From: Paracoccaceae bacterium
Lineage (GTDB): Bacteria > Pseudomonadota > Alphaproteobacteria > Rhodobacterales > Rhodobacteraceae
DNA: 62,156 nucleotides
Assembly (NCBI GenBank): GCA_007692585.1
Contig: REBU01000034.1
Coordinates: forward strand, 1 to 62,156
Direction: 5' to 3'
A program made the translations under genes and the position numbers. This document shows positions 1 through 9,113 of the stretch, in pieces. The notes under the pieces are model-generated. The model searched no databases, was not told where the DNA came from, and worked only from the letters and a program-made list of their open reading frames with translations. Numbering within the stretch: position 1 is the stretch's first letter; every line of letters begins with the position of its first letter.

Positions 1-902
1 AGGCCACAGGCACCGAAAAGCAGCTGCTCAAGGGCAAGAACATTGCCCTGATCTTCGAGAAGGACAGTACCCGCACCCGCAGCGCGTTCGAGGTGGCGGC
101 GTTTGATCAGGGCGCGCATGTCACCTATCTGGGCCCATCAGGCAGCCATATCGGCACCAAGGAAACGATGAAGGATACGGCGCGCGTTCTGGGGCGCTAC
201 TACGACGCCATCGAATACAGAGGCTTTGGGCAGACACAGGCCGAGGTGCTGGCGCAATTTGCAGGCGTGCCGGTCTATAACGGGTTGACGGATGAATTTC
301 ATCCTACCCAAATTCTTGCCGATCTGATGACCATGCGTGAATTTACCCATAAGCATCTGTCTGATATCGTATTCTGCTTCATTGGTGATACGGGCAGCAA
401 TATGGGCACGTCCCTGATGGTGGGCGCGGCCCTGATTGGAATGGATATCCGGATGTGCGGCCCGCAAAGCCTTTGGCCTGACGCTGCGGTGGTCGATCAG
501 TGCCTCCAACTGGCGAAGACCAGCGGCGCGCGGATCACGCAAACCGAAGGCCTGACCGAGGGCGTTGAGGGCTGCGATTATATCTACACCGATGTCTGGG
601 TGTCGATGGGCGAGCCGGAAGACGTCTGGGCCGAGCGTATCGCGCTGCTTTCGCCCCTTACCGTGACGCAAGAGGTGATGGACCTCACCGGCAACCCCCA
701 CACCAAGTTCCTGCATTGCCTGCCCGCCTTCCACAACCGCGATACCAAGACGGGCGAGGCGACGTTCCAGACCTATGGCATCGACTGCATGGAGGTGTCG
801 GACGAGGTGTTCGAATCCCCCGCCTCGGTCGTGTTCGATCAGGCGGAGAACCGGCTGCACTCCATCAAGGCGGTGCTGGTCGCCACGATTGGATCATCGT
901 AA
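1..902 (+). CDS. arcB: Ornithine carbamoyltransferase, 5' truncated by window edge
   Basis: Cytoplasmic enzyme interconverting ornithine plus carbamoyl phosphate with citrulline plus phosphate. The frame is already open at base 3, so the N-terminus lies outside the window. Visible are the carbamoyl-phosphate loop STRTRS (bases 66-83) and the ornithine-site motif HCLPAFHNR (from base 714). The stop overlaps the start of a carbamate kinase gene (TAATG), so the two are translationally coupled. That neighbour argues for the catabolic enzyme of the arginine deiminase pathway (arcB) rather than the biosynthetic argF; the distinction is inferred from context. arcA would be expected upstream, outside the window. 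Confidence 0.93.
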   Translation, partial: ATGTEKQLLKGKNIALIFEKDSTRTRSAFEVAAFDQGAHVTYLGPSGSHIGTKETMKDTARVLGRYYDAIEYRGFGQTQAEVLAQFAGVPVYNGLTDEFHPTQILADLMTMREFTHKHLSDIVFCFIGDTGSNMGTSLMVGAALIGMDIRMCGPQSLWPDAAVVDQCLQLAKTSGARITQTEGLTEGVEGCDYIYTDVWVSMGEPEDVWAERIALLSPLTVTQEVMDLTGNPHTKFLHCLPAFHNRDTKTGEATFQTYGIDCMEVSDEVFESPASVVFDQAENRLHSIKAVLVATIGSS

Positions 903-1858
903 TGCGCATCGTGGTAGCCTTGGGGGGTAATGCCCTTTTGAAACGCGGCGAGCCGATGACGGCAGAGGCGCAGCACACCAACGTGCAGATCGCGGCCGTC
1001 GCTCTGGCCGATCTTGCGCGGGATCATCAGATCATCGTGGCGCATGGCAACGGGCCGCAAGTGGGGCTGATGGCGCTACGCTCCAACGCCTATGCGCCTG
1101 ACAACCCGTGGCCGCTGGATATTCTGGGTGCCGAAACCGAAGGCATGATTGGGTATCTGATCGAACAGGAACTGATGAATGCCCTGCCAAAGGGCACTGA
1201 CTGCGCCACGCTGCTGACGCGGGTGGAGGTTGATCCGAAAGATCCCGCCTTTGACCAGCCTACCAAACCCATCGGTCCCGTTTATTCGGCGGCGGAGGCG
1301 AAGCTTGTCCGGGCAGAACACCGCTGGTCGATGGTCGAGGAATCCAAGGGCACGGTGCGTCGGGTCGTTCCATCGCCTCTGCCCGTCGCAATCCTGGGCA
1401 TCACCCCGATACGGCTGCTGGTCGAGGCCGGTGTCTGCGTGATCTGCGCTGGCGGCGGCGGCATCCCGGTCGTGCGCGGCAAGGACGGCAAGATGGAGGG
1501 CGTCGAGGCGGTGATCGACAAGGACCGCACTTCGGCCCTGCTGGCGCAGGCGCTGGACGCCGATATCTTGCTGATGCTGACCGATGTCGAGGCCGTGTTC
1601 CGCGATTGGGGCGGGCCGGATCAGGCCGCAATTGGGCGGATCGCACCCGATGCGCTGGATGAATTGACCTTCGCAGAAGGTTCGATGGGACCGAAGATCA
1701 CTGCCGCCAGCGATTTTGTGCGCGCAGGTGGAACGATGGCCGGCATCGGGCGGTTGCAGGATGCGCGCGCCATCGTCGAAGGGCGCGCGGGAACCTTGGT
1801 GCAACAGGATACCCCTGGCCTGCCAATACATAAGCGAAACGCTGAGGAAATGGGCTGA
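902..1858 (+). CDS. arcC: Carbamate kinase with an altered C-terminus
   Basis: Makes ATP and carbamate from carbamoyl phosphate and ADP, the energy-yielding last step of arginine deiminase fermentation. The protein is 318 residues, begins [12 protein letters not shown] and carries HGNGPQVG, both typical of the amino-acid-kinase fold of this family. The ATG overlaps the arcB stop by one base. Homologous sequence appears to end near VEGRAGTLV. The last 11 residues (PIHKRNAEEMG) are read out of frame from a transposase remnant that starts at about base 1824, so the native 3' end has been replaced. Loss of a few terminal residues probably leaves the enzyme active, but that is inference. Confidence 0.93.
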   Translation: MRIVVALGGNALLKRGEPMTAEAQHTNVQIAAVALADLARDHQIIVAHGNGPQVGLMALRSNAYAPDNPWPLDILGAETEGMIGYLIEQELMNALPKGTDCATLLTRVEVDPKDPAFDQPTKPIGPVYSAAEAKLVRAEHRWSMVEESKGTVRRVVPSPLPVAILGITPIRLLVEAGVCVICAGGGGIPVVRGKDGKMEGVEAVIDKDRTSALLAQALDADILLMLTDVEAVFRDWGGPDQAAIGRIAPDALDELTFAEGSMGPKITAASDFVRAGGTMAGIGRLQDARAIVEGRAGTLVQQDTPGLPIHKRNAEEMG

Positions 1859-2166
1859 GAAGCAGAGCATTACACTGCAGCACATCCAACCCGGACAGCC
1901 GCAGCAGAACCATCTCGCCGTCACTCGGACCGGTGGCGGTCCGGCTCGATATATGTCGAGCGCTACAACCGGACGGTTCGGCATGAGTGGCTGGACCAAT
2001 ACATCATCGAAAGCATTGAGGAGGCTCAGGATCAGGCCACGCAATGGCTCTGGACTTACAACAACGACCGCCCCAACGTAGGCATCGGCGGCATCACACC
2101 TGCCATGAAACTGAGAATGGCCGCGTAACTTCCACCGATGCACCACGTTAAAAAGGGGGAGATTAC
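1824..2166 (+). pseudogene. Decayed IS3-family transposase (orfB) 3' fragment
   Basis: Two reading frames together give the C-terminal integrase region of an IS3-family transposase. Bases 1824-1910 encode QYISETLRKWAEKQS and then a LQHIQPGQPQQN motif. Bases 1952-2128 encode YVERYNRTVRHEWLDQY and then a TYNNDRPN/GGITP motif, up to TAA at 2126-2128. The parts are out of frame and separated by about 41 bases (1911-1951) where one residue is expected. The GGGGGAGATTACC at about 2154-2166 resembles right ends of IS3-group elements, so the boundary there is tentative. The rest of the element is absent. Confidence 0.8.
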
Positions 2167-2191
2167 CCCACCCCACCCCTGCCTTTCTGTG

Positions 2192-2629
2192 TCAGAACCC
2201 GTTTTGCTTGCGGAATTTACCCGTTTTGGTCGGTAAGGAAGTCGGGGCTTCCAATTCCGACAGGATTGGGCAGTCGGGGCGGTCATTGCCGTGGCAGCAG
2301 GCGGCCAGGGTTTCCAGGGTTGAGGCCATATCCTCCAATTCGCGGATTTTCAGACGCAGATCGGCGACATGGGTTAGCGCCAATCGCTTGACATCCGCGC
2401 TCTGGCGGTCGTGATCGCGCCAGAGGCCAAGAAGTTCGCGAATCCCATCGACGCTGAACCCCAAGTCTCGTGCACGGCGAATAAAGCGCAACATGTGGAC
2501 GTCCGGATCGGAGTAAATCCGATAGCCCGCCTCGGTCCGCGCAACAGGCGGGATCAGGCCTGTCTCTTCATAATAGCGGATCATCTTGGCCGAGACGCCG
2601 GAGCCCTTGGCCGCTTCACCGATATTCAT
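2192..2629 (-). CDS. cueR: CueR-type copper-responsive MerR family regulator
   Basis: Cytoplasmic Cu(I) sensor of 145 residues that activates copper export promoters by untwisting a long-spacer promoter. The start MNIGEAAKG was chosen because a MerR-type helix-turn-helix begins there; the frame extends further upstream, but inside copA. The N-terminal half has the MerR pattern [12 protein letters not shown]. The C-terminal metal loop [12 protein letters not shown] matches the paired cysteines of CueR. The ATG overlaps the copA TGA (ATGA), so cueR is the second gene of a copA-cueR transcript. Two matching promoters lie upstream of copA and copZ. Confidence 0.92.
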   Translation of the reverse strand: MNIGEAAKGSGVSAKMIRYYEETGLIPPVARTEAGYRIYSDPDVHMLRFIRRARDLGFSVDGIRELLGLWRDHDRQSADVKRLALTHVADLRLKIRELEDMASTLETLAACCHGNDRPDCPILSELEAPTSLPTKTGKFRKQNGF

Positions 2630-5094
2630 GCCTTCCCCTCCTGTATGGGTGCGGACCAATTGCGCAGGCGTAACGCGTTGCCCAGCACAAAGACCGAGGA
2701 CAGTGCCATTGCCCCTGCCGCGAAGATCGGTGACAGCAGGATGCCGAATGCGGGCCAAAGCACTCCTGCTGCTATCGGGATCAGCGCAGTGTTATAGGCG
2801 AACGCCCAGAAGAGATTTTGCCGGATATTGCGAATGGTCGCTTTCGACAGCGCGATGGCGTTGGGCACGCCGCGCAACGAGCCCGACATCAGCACCACAT
2901 CCGCGGCCTCGATGGCGACATCGGTGCCGGTGCCGATGGCGATCCCCACATCCGCCTCGGCCAGTGCAGGGGCGTCATTGATGCCATCGCCCACGAAAGC
3001 CAGCCGTCCATGCGCTGCTTTCAGGGCGCGCACCGCGTCGAGCTTGCCTTCGGGCAGCACTTCAGCGACCACATGGTCAATGCCAAGCTGGCGAGCGATG
3101 GCGTCCGCTGTACGGCGGTTGTCACCTGTAACCATAGCGACCTTTAGCCCGAGATTATGCAGCGTGCGGAGGGCGTCTGGCGTTTCCGCTTTGATCGGGT
3201 CTGCAACCGCAATGATCGCCGCGAGTTCGCCGTTGATCGCGGCATAAAGCGGCGTCTTGCCCTGATCGCCCAGCTTTGCCGCCGCTTGGGCAAAAAGACC
3301 CACATCAAGGCCAAGGCGCGCCATGTAGCGGTCGGCGCCGATCTCGACGCGCGCCCCCCCGGCCTGCGCCGCAATGCCAAAGCCGGTGATGCTCTCAAAA
3401 CTGGTCACCTCGGGCAGGGTCAGGCCCTCGGCGGCCTCGACAATTGCGCGTGCAATGGGGTGTTCGGATTTCGCTTCGACCGACGCGATCTGCGCCAGCA
3501 CTGTGTCGCGCTCAAAGCCATCGGCCAGTTCCAGATCGGTCAGCTTCGGCGCGCCTTCGGTCAGCGTGCCGGTCTTGTCAAACGCGACGATCCGCGCTTC
3601 TTTCAAGAGTTGCAGCGCCTCACCCTTGCGAAACAGGACGCCCGTTTCCGCCCCGCGCCCTGTCCCCACCATGATCGAGGTGGGCGTGGCCAGCCCCATG
3701 GCACAGGGGCAGGCAATGATCAGCACCGCGACCGCGTTCACAAGCCCGAATGTCAGCGCAGGTGTAGGGCCGAAACTGAACCAGATGATGAAAGTCAGCA
3801 CTGCGACCGCGATCACCGCAGGCACGAACCACATGGTCACGCGGTCCACCAGCGCCTGAATGGGTAGTTTCGCGCCCTGAGCGGATTCCACCATGCGGAT
3901 GATCTGCGCCAGCATCGTATCCCCGCCCACGGCGGTCGCGCCCACGGCGAGCGCGCCAGTCTGGTTGACTGTGCCGCCCACGACTTTCGCGCCTACGCGC
4001 TTCTCTACCGGCACAGGTTCACCCGTGATCATCGACTCGTCGACATAGCTTACGCCCTCGATCACTTCGCCATCCACCGGCACACGCTCACCGGGGCGCA
4101 GCTCGATCACGTCGCCGGGCGCGACTTCGGCCACGGGAATATCCACGCTGCCCCCGTCGCGGCGCACCCGCGCAGTTTTGGCCTGCAACCCGATCAACCG
4201 CTGGATCGCCTGCGAGGTGCGGCCCTTGGCGCGCGCCTCCAGCCAGCGTCCCAGCAGGATCAGGGTCACGATCACTGCGGCGGGTTCATAATAGACATTC
4301 ACTGTGCCTGGCGGCAGAAGTGCGGACGCGAATGTGGCGACCAGCGAGTAGAGAAATGCGGCCATCGTGCCGACCGCGACGAGGCTGTTCATATCCGGCG
4401 CGCCACGAAACAGCGCGGGAAAGCCAAGCGCGTAGAAACGGATGCCAGGAAAGGCCATCACAAGCGTCGTCAGCGCGAATTGGATCAGCCAGCTGGTCTG
4501 CATCCCGATCGTGGACATGATCAGGTGATGCATTGGCGGGATCATGTGCGATCCCATTTCCATGGCGAAAACAGGCAAGGTCAATGCGCTTGCGATGATG
4601 ACATCGCGTCGCAGCGATGATGCCTCGGCCTCGCGCCGTGCGGTCAGCGTGTCATCCTCAGCCACGGCGCGGCGCGCGCGTGCGTCGTAGCCCGCGCGGT
4701 CAATTGCTGCGATCAGTGCGTCGCAATCGGCAGTGCCAGTGACCGTGGCGCGCTCGGTCGCAAGATTGACATGGGCCTCCGTCACCCCCGGCAAGGCCAG
4801 CAGCGCGCGTTCGACACGCCCGACACAAGATGCGCAGGTCATCCCGTCTATTTCCAGCTCAAGCGTGCTCGCGCCGATATCAAACCCTGCATTCTGGACC
4901 GCTTTGCGCAGGGCCGCCGGGTCAAATGGGGCAGTGAAACGAATCTCCGCCCTCTCGGATGCAAGGTTCACATCGGCCTCTTCCACGCCCGGCACCGCGC
5001 GCAAGGCGCGCTCCACGCGGCCAACACAAGAGGCACAATGCATCCCCTCGATCGGCAGGGAGCGGACGGCAAGGGGTTTGGCGGGGGCGTTCAT
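2626..5094 (-). CDS. copA: Copper-exporting P1B-type ATPase
   Basis: Inner-membrane ATPase that pumps Cu(I) out of the cytoplasm. It has 822 residues. Two N-terminal metal-binding domains carry CxxC (Cys20/Cys23 and Cys87/Cys90). The transport motif is CPC (462-464) and the phosphorylation site is DKTGT (Asp506). Also visible are TGEP, the SEHP nucleotide motif, GDGINDAP and a C-terminal MALSS motif in the last membrane helix. A promoter with a 19-base spacer lies just upstream, and the gene overlaps cueR by four bases at its 3' end. Confidence 0.97.
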   Translation of the reverse strand: MNAPAKPLAVRSLPIEGMHCASCVGRVERALRAVPGVEEADVNLASERAEIRFTAPFDPAALRKAVQNAGFDIGASTLELEIDGMTCASCVGRVERALLALPGVTEAHVNLATERATVTGTADCDALIAAIDRAGYDARARRAVAEDDTLTARREAEASSLRRDVIIASALTLPVFAMEMGSHMIPPMHHLIMSTIGMQTSWLIQFALTTLVMAFPGIRFYALGFPALFRGAPDMNSLVAVGTMAAFLYSLVATFASALLPPGTVNVYYEPAAVIVTLILLGRWLEARAKGRTSQAIQRLIGLQAKTARVRRDGGSVDIPVAEVAPGDVIELRPGERVPVDGEVIEGVSYVDESMITGEPVPVEKRVGAKVVGGTVNQTGALAVGATAVGGDTMLAQIIRMVESAQGAKLPIQALVDRVTMWFVPAVIAVAVLTFIIWFSFGPTPALTFGLVNAVAVLIIACPCAMGLATPTSIMVGTGRGAETGVLFRKGEALQLLKEARIVAFDKTGTLTEGAPKLTDLELADGFERDTVLAQIASVEAKSEHPIARAIVEAAEGLTLPEVTSFESITGFGIAAQAGGARVEIGADRYMARLGLDVGLFAQAAAKLGDQGKTPLYAAINGELAAIIAVADPIKAETPDALRTLHNLGLKVAMVTGDNRRTADAIARQLGIDHVVAEVLPEGKLDAVRALKAAHGRLAFVGDGINDAPALAEADVGIAIGTGTDVAIEAADVVLMSGSLRGVPNAIALSKATIRNIRQNLFWAFAYNTALIPIAAGVLWPAFGILLSPIFAAGAMALSSVFVLGNALRLRNWSAPIQEGKA

Positions 5095-5129
5095 AGGGGC
5101 AACTCACATTTCTCGGGCGATTCTGAATA

Positions 5130-5160
5130 CAGATAAGGGTTCCCACTGTTGGAAGGTCAA
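5130..5160 (-). promoter_or_regulatory. CueR-type promoter/operator of copA
   Basis: On the minus strand TTGACC (5155-5160) and TATCTG (5130-5135) are separated by 19 bases that include the dyad CTTCCAACAGTGGGAA. The abnormally long spacer and the dyad between -35 and -10 are hallmarks of MerR/CueR-activated promoters. It lies 36 bases upstream of the copA ATG. Confidence 0.85.
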
Positions 5161-5208
5161 GCCTGGCGGCACAAAAACAGTGCATAAGGAAAAACTTCAA
5201 AAATGCCC

Positions 5209-5239
5209 TTGACCTTGCCACTATGGGAAGCCCCATCTG
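5209..5239 (+). promoter_or_regulatory. Second CueR-type promoter/operator, reading to copZ
   Basis: TTGACC (5209-5214) and CATCTG (5234-5239) are separated by 19 bases containing CTTGCCACTATGGGAAG, closely resembling the copA site on the opposite strand about 50 bases away. The -10 matches less well. It lies 32 bases upstream of the GTG start chosen for copZ. Confidence 0.75.
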
Positions 5240-5271
5240 TCAATGCATCAGGCAAAACCAAGGAGGCTCTG

Positions 5272-5466
5272 GTGCAATTCCATATCGAGAACATGACCTG
5301 CGGTGGCTGTGTGCGCGGCGTGACCCGCGCGATCCACAGCGTGGACCCAGGCGCGGCGGTCGAGGCTGACCCGCCTGCACGCAAACTGATGGTGCAATCG
5401 GGAAAAACTGGCGCAGAGTTTCTGCCAGCGCTGGCCGCCGCCGGTTTTGATGCCAGGCTCACATAA
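5272..5466 (+). CDS. copZ: CopZ-like copper chaperone (heavy-metal-associated domain)
   Basis: A 64-residue cytoplasmic protein made only of a heavy-metal-associated fold, with the Cu(I)-binding motif MTCGGC near its N-terminus. It is expected to hand Cu(I) to CopA. An ATG at 5203 in the same frame was rejected as the start because it lies upstream of the -35 of the CueR-type promoter. The GTG at 5272 has a strong AAGGAGG (5260-5266) at good spacing and starts the domain correctly. The DUF305 gene follows 10 bases downstream. Confidence 0.85.
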   Translation: MQFHIENMTCGGCVRGVTRAIHSVDPGAAVEADPPARKLMVQSGKTGAEFLPALAAAGFDARLT

Positions 5467-5476
5467 GGAAACAGAC

Positions 5477-5887
5477 ATGAAACTTACAAAACTTTCCGCA
5501 GTGTTTCTGGTCGGCACCGCATTGGCAGTCGGCGGGCTCACCTATGCACAGGCGCAGATGAACCATAGTCATATGGACCATGGCCATCTGGACCATGGCG
5601 CGCATGCCGATCATGGTGGGACCAGCGATGATCCGGTAATTGCCGCCTATATGGCTGTGAATGACGTGATGCATCGCGATATGGCCATCGAGTTCACTGG
5701 CGACGCAGATGTGGATTTCGTGCGCGGCATGATCCCGCACCATCAGGGCGCGATTGACATGGCCAAGGTGGTGCTGGAATTCGGCTCTGACCCGGAAATT
5801 CGTGCTCTGGCTGAAGAGGTGATCGAGGCGCAGGAAGCCGAGATCGCCATGATGCGCGCCTGGCTTTCTGAGCGTGGCCACGACTGA
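5477..5887 (+). CDS. DUF305 periplasmic protein, His/Met-rich N-terminus
   Basis: A 136-residue protein with an N-terminal signal sequence (about residues 1-25), then a His/Met-rich stretch (repeated HxDHGxxxH), then a DUF305 four-helix domain with [15 protein letters not shown]305 proteins are often found with copper genes and bind metal through His and Met. The start at 5477 has AAGGA at 5465-5469; the in-frame ATG at 5447 lies inside copZ. It probably shares the copZ promoter. A periplasmic copper-binding role is inferred from neighbours and composition. Confidence 0.85.
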   Translation: MKLTKLSAVFLVGTALAVGGLTYAQAQMNHSHMDHGHLDHGAHADHGGTSDDPVIAAYMAVNDVMHRDMAIEFTGDADVDFVRGMIPHHQGAIDMAKVVLEFGSDPEIRALAEEVIEAQEAEIAMMRAWLSERGHD

Positions 5888-5895
5888 TTGACCGT

Positions 5896-5919
5896 GGCGG
5901 GACGGGAACCCGTCCCGCC
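5896..5919 (+). terminator. Strong hairpin after the copZ-DUF305 unit
   Basis: GGCGGGACGGG (5896-5906), AA, then its exact complement CCCGTCCCGCC (5909-5919), placed 8 bases after the DUF305 stop. There is no clear T-run, so it may be a terminator or an mRNA-stabilising hairpin. Confidence 0.6.
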
Positions 5920-5960
5920 GCCCCCGCGTTTATCAGGTCGGTATGGGAACGGAGGACAGC

Positions 5961-6728
5961 ATGCTCGATGAACCGGGAAAGCAAGCACGCCTCTACCGTA
6001 TGGCGACGCCTGACCATCTCTGCCCGTCCGGGCTCAAGACACTCGACCTTCTGCAACGCGAAGGTTTTGAGATCGAGGACCACCCTTTGCGCTCGCGCGA
6101 GGAAACTGACGCCTTCAAGGCCGATCATGGGGTCGAGACAACCCCACAGGTGTTCATCGGCGATAAGCGCATCGGCGGGTACGAGGACACGCGGCGCCAT
6201 CTGGGCAAATCCGTGCCTGACGCAGACGCGACCACCTATGCCCCGGTGATCGCGCTTTTTGCCACGGCCGCGGCGATGGCTCTGGCGGTCAGCTGGGCCA
6301 GCTATGGCACCCTCATGACGATTGCCGCCGCTGAATGGTTCATCGCAATCAGCATGTGTTTGCTGGCGCTGCAGAAGCTCAGGGATATTGAGTCCTTTTC
6401 GACCATGTTTCTGAATTACGACCTGCTGGCGCAGCGCTGGGTGCGCTACGGCTATATCTATCCGTTCGGTGAGGGACTGGCGGGCATCTTGATGGTCGCC
6501 GGCGCGCTGATGTGGGTTTCAATCCCGGTGGCGTTGTTCATCGGCACGGTGGGTGCCGTGTCCGTGTTCAAAGCGGTCTATGTCGACAAGCGCGAACTGA
6601 AATGCGCCTGCGTTGGTGGCGACAGCAATGTGCCACTGGGCTTCGTGTCCTTGACCGAGAATCTGATGATGATCGGCATGGCGCTGTGGATGCTGTTCAG
6701 GCCGGTGGGTATCGGCATCGGATCCTGA
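5961..6728 (+). CDS. Glutaredoxin-MauE/DoxX fusion membrane protein
   Basis: A 255-residue protein. Residues about 10-80 form a glutaredoxin-like domain with a single candidate redox Cys (HLCPSG) and the TTPQVFIG cis-Pro segment. The rest holds four or more hydrophobic helices of the MauE type, ending with a KCACVGGDSNVPLG loop. Such fusions are thought to move reducing equivalents across the inner membrane. The start at 5961 is preceded by GGAGGA (5951-5956), better placed than the ATG at 5943. It follows a hairpin downstream of DUF305 and is convergent with the next gene. A role in thiol redox under copper stress is inference. Confidence 0.78.
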   Translation: MLDEPGKQARLYRMATPDHLCPSGLKTLDLLQREGFEIEDHPLRSREETDAFKADHGVETTPQVFIGDKRIGGYEDTRRHLGKSVPDADATTYAPVIALFATAAAMALAVSWASYGTLMTIAAAEWFIAISMCLLALQKLRDIESFSTMFLNYDLLAQRWVRYGYIYPFGEGLAGILMVAGALMWVSIPVALFIGTVGAVSVFKAVYVDKRELKCACVGGDSNVPLGFVSLTENLMMIGMALWMLFRPVGIGIGS

Positions 6729-6744
6729 GACATGGCCTTGCAGG

Positions 6745-7224
6745 TCACAGCAGCCCGGCCAAGATGGTGAGCAAAGCTGCCTGCGCGGCGAATGTCGCCA
6801 ATGCAGCGAAGCTCAGGAGTAGCACCGGTGCCGCGCGTTGGAACTGGCCCAAAGCCTGCCCTAGGAGCGCCATATGCAAGGGCAGTGCGCTGACCAGCGT
6901 CGCGTAGAGATAGACGCCTGACAAATTCGCAAAGCCTGCCGATTGCGCCAATGTCGGGCCGGTGACGCGCAATGCCTGCACTGGGTCGCCGCCAAACGAG
7001 CCGAACAACATCGCTGAAGCTGGGTAGATTGCCAGATGCAGCGCGACAAACGCCCCGATCCGGGCCGGGATGTCGAGCGCCAGCGCGACATAGAATGCCA
7101 GCGCGGGCACAAGACCAGCGAGGCTGAGCACAGCCACATTGCGGCCAAACCGGGTGAACGGCAACTCCACGGCAAAATGCCGGTCGACCCATGCAAGGGG
7201 GTCGCGGTCGCGCCCTCGTGTCAT
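6745..7224 (-). CDS. Small integral membrane protein, unknown function
   Basis: A 159-residue protein, not assigned to a family. After a charged N-terminus (MTRGRDRDP) it consists mainly of four hydrophobic segments. The start at 7224 has AGGAGG at good spacing. It follows the cytochrome c gene after 28 bases in the same direction, so the two are probably cotranscribed, and it converges on the glutaredoxin-MauE gene. A role with the cytochrome is possible but unsupported by motif. Confidence 0.7.
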   Translation of the reverse strand: MTRGRDRDPLAWVDRHFAVELPFTRFGRNVAVLSLAGLVPALAFYVALALDIPARIGAFVALHLAIYPASAMLFGSFGGDPVQALRVTGPTLAQSAGFANLSGVYLYATLVSALPLHMALLGQALGQFQRAAPVLLLSFAALATFAAQAALLTILAGLL

Positions 7225-7252
7225 GCGTGCCTCCTGCGATCGCAACGCGACG

Positions 7253-7699
7253 CTACTCAGTGCTTTCTGCCGCTGTGCGCGCCGCCTGAATCTCCTGAAT
7301 CCGGGCGGGCCAGGTGGAGCGGATGTAGGCGAGAATTGCCTCGATCTCCGTATCGCGCAACACATCACCAAAGGCTGGCATGCCGGAATTGAAGGCCACC
7401 CCCATATCATCAAGATAGGCCTGCCCGCCATGCTTCGTATACTCAAACAGCATCTGGTCGCCATGATGCCAGGTATGTCCCGTCTCGTCATGCGGCGGTG
7501 CAGGAAAGTGGCCATCGGGTCCGGGGCGTTGCCAGTCCGGGGCACCTTCCAGATCAACGCCGTGACAAGCGGCGCAATGCTGATCATAGAGCGCGCTGCC
7601 CAATTCCAGATCATCCGAGAGGGCTGCTCCAGCAGACATGATAGCCATCGCACTGAAGATTGCTGGCAGTCCTGCGCCAGTTGCGCTTTGCCATGTCAT
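7253..7699 (-). CDS. Secreted c-type cytochrome
   Basis: A 148-residue single-haem cytochrome c with an N-terminal hydrophobic signal segment (about residues 8-28). The haem motif CAACH follows YDQH, and a probable axial Met lies in SGMPAFGD. Length and layout fit class I cytochromes acting in the periplasm. The start has GGAGG upstream. Neighbouring copper genes suggest electron transfer linked to copper oxidation or handling, but this is inference from position. Confidence 0.9.
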   Translation of the reverse strand: MTWQSATGAGLPAIFSAMAIMSAGAALSDDLELGSALYDQHCAACHGVDLEGAPDWQRPGPDGHFPAPPHDETGHTWHHGDQMLFEYTKHGGQAYLDDMGVAFNSGMPAFGDVLRDTEIEAILAYIRSTWPARIQEIQAARTAAESTE

Positions 7700-7948
7700 G
7701 ACGGCCTCCGTTGAATAAACCTTTTGTCCTCAGTAACCTGTGGAGCACCGATATCCGAGCCCTGAAACCCTTTGGATCACTCAACAAACTGCGATGCGCG
7801 ACGCCACGCGACGGGCACAAGATGCAGAATGGCGCATCTGCGTCTGGACGGAGCCGGTGGGGTAAGATAGCGCAACTCTCCCGGGGGGGCGCATGTCCAT
7901 AGTTTCCATTCCGGGGCGACCGTCCGAGCTGAAAAGGAATGCCTGCAG

Positions 7949-8377
7949 ATGATTGCGCTGAGTGGTTTGTTTCTCGCGGCCCTTGTCGCGGCCACTTTGC
8001 TGCCCGGGCAATCGGAAGTGGTGCTTCTGGCCATGGTTCTGACGGATTTGCATCCGGTCTGGTTGCTGGTCAGCGTGGCCAGTGCCGGGAATGTCCTGGG
8101 ATCGCTGGTCAACTGGGCGATGGGACGCTTCATGATGCGCTATTCCGACCATAAGCGGTTTCCGTTCACGGCAGAGCAGATCGCCAAGTCGCAAGCGTGG
8201 TACGGCCGCTGGGGCTGGATGAGCCTCTGGGCCTCATGGGTGCCGGTAATCGGTGATCCGCTGACCTTGGCTGCGGGGATCATGCGCGAACCTCTCTGGC
8301 GGTTCCTGCTGGTCGTGACAATGGCCAAGACCGGTCGCTACATCATTCTGGTAATGATTGCACAGGCCGCAATGTGA
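7949..8377 (+). CDS. YqaA/DedA-type (SNARE-associated) membrane protein
   Basis: A 142-residue inner-membrane protein of the YqaA branch of the DedA-like superfamily. An N-terminal hydrophobic pair of helices is followed by GSLVNWAMGRF, then the re-entrant segment with WVPVIGDPLTLAAGIMR and a final helix. The family is implicated in membrane lipid or ion homeostasis, but the substrate is unknown. An AAGGA lies upstream of the ATG. It is followed by hairpins and converges on the bufferin operon. Confidence 0.85.
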   Translation: MIALSGLFLAALVAATLLPGQSEVVLLAMVLTDLHPVWLLVSVASAGNVLGSLVNWAMGRFMMRYSDHKRFPFTAEQIAKSQAWYGRWGWMSLWASWVPVIGDPLTLAAGIMREPLWRFLLVVTMAKTGRYIILVMIAQAAM

Positions 8378-8386
8378 GGATTCTTA

Positions 8387-8460
8387 CTGCGGACCCGACC
8401 TGACTCCGCAGCCTCGTTCATCATTTAACAGCAGGCGATAACACGCGCTTCCTCAAGCGC
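8387..8460 (+). terminator. Two hairpins between convergent units
   Basis: CTGCGGA (8387-8393) pairs with TCCGCAG (8405-8411) across an 11-base loop. A second stem GCGCTT-CCTC-AAGCGC occupies 8445-8460 and is followed by GTGTTTT. They begin 10 bases after the yqaA stop, so they could terminate it and, from the other side, the bufferin operon. The rest of 8412-8627 shows nothing recognisable. Confidence 0.5.
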
Positions 8461-8627
8461 CACGGCGTGTTTTCCAATCACGGCAGAGTCATGGATCGTT
8501 CTGATCTGCGGGGCGGGTCAGTGTCCGACCTGCCGCAGGCAAGAGCGCATTTCGACGATCGATGCGCATCTGCGCCGCGGTTGGTGCGACGCTGACCATG
8601 ATCCGCGTCGATTGGGACACCCGTGGC

Positions 8628-9113
8628 TCAGGCTTTCGGCGTATCAAGCCTCAGCCAATAATCCAGCGACAGCCGGCCCGGCCCCTGCGCGAATGTGACC
8701 AGCAGCGCCGCTGCCCAGAGCCCATGCGTCACCCAGGCGCCCGGAAAGACGAAGACCTGGATCACAGCGGTCATGATCAAAAGCCCCAGCGCCGAGAGGC
8801 GCGCGAACAGGCCAAGGACCAGCAGCACGGGCAGGACGTGTTCGGCCACAGTGGCGAGCACAGTTGCAGGTGCGGGCGGGATGAGTGGCAGAGCATAGAC
8901 ATGCTCGAACAGGAAGTAAGTCGAGTCCTTGATCGAGAAGCCCTCGACCTTGGTGCGCGCGGATTGCCAGAATACGACGGCAGGAAAGACCCGTGCGGCG
9001 ATCTGGACCAGATCGTGCGGGATATGGCCGGCCAGCGCATTCCCCCGCCGCATCAATTTGCGGCTGCGCGGGACAACGCCATGTGGGGCAGGGGTGTCAA
9101 CGGAATGGGTCAT
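8628..9113 (-). CDS. DoxX-family membrane protein of the bufferin (GIG) operon
   Basis: A 161-residue inner-membrane protein with four hydrophobic segments in the DoxX pattern ([12 protein letters not shown], then [10 protein letters not shown]). Its ATG overlaps the bufC TGA as ATGA, so it is the last gene of the bufABC operon. DoxX proteins are common fourth members of these clusters and are supposed to supply a redox or membrane function; its exact role is not established. The C-terminus ends with LSLDYWLRL. Confidence 0.88.
   Translation of the reverse strand: MTHSVDTPAPHGVVPRSRKLMRRGNALAGHIPHDLVQIAARVFPAVVFWQSARTKVEGFSIKDSTYFLFEHVYALPLIPPAPATVLATVAEHVLPVLLVLGLFARLSALGLLIMTAVIQVFVFPGAWVTHGLWAAALLVTFAQGPGRLSLDYWLRLDTPKA

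Noticed and set aside
138-860. Long minus-strand frame (240 codons) opposite arcB
   Set aside because: It lies entirely antisense to a well-supported ornithine carbamoyltransferase and shows no domain; a shadow caused by high GC.
1076-2176. Long minus-strand frame (366 codons) opposite arcC and the IS fragment
   Set aside because: No recognisable domain, low-complexity arginine-rich stretches, and antisense to carbamate kinase.
5203-5271. Upstream ATG extension of copZ
   Set aside because: It precedes the -35 of the CueR-type promoter and adds residues outside the metal-binding fold; the GTG at 5272 has a far better ribosome-binding site.
7733-7758. GTAACC-N16-CCGA as a second SigF promoter before yqaA
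   Set aside because: The -10 matches poorly (CCGA, or CGAG with a 17-base spacer) and it would leave a leader of about 190 bases; treated as chance.
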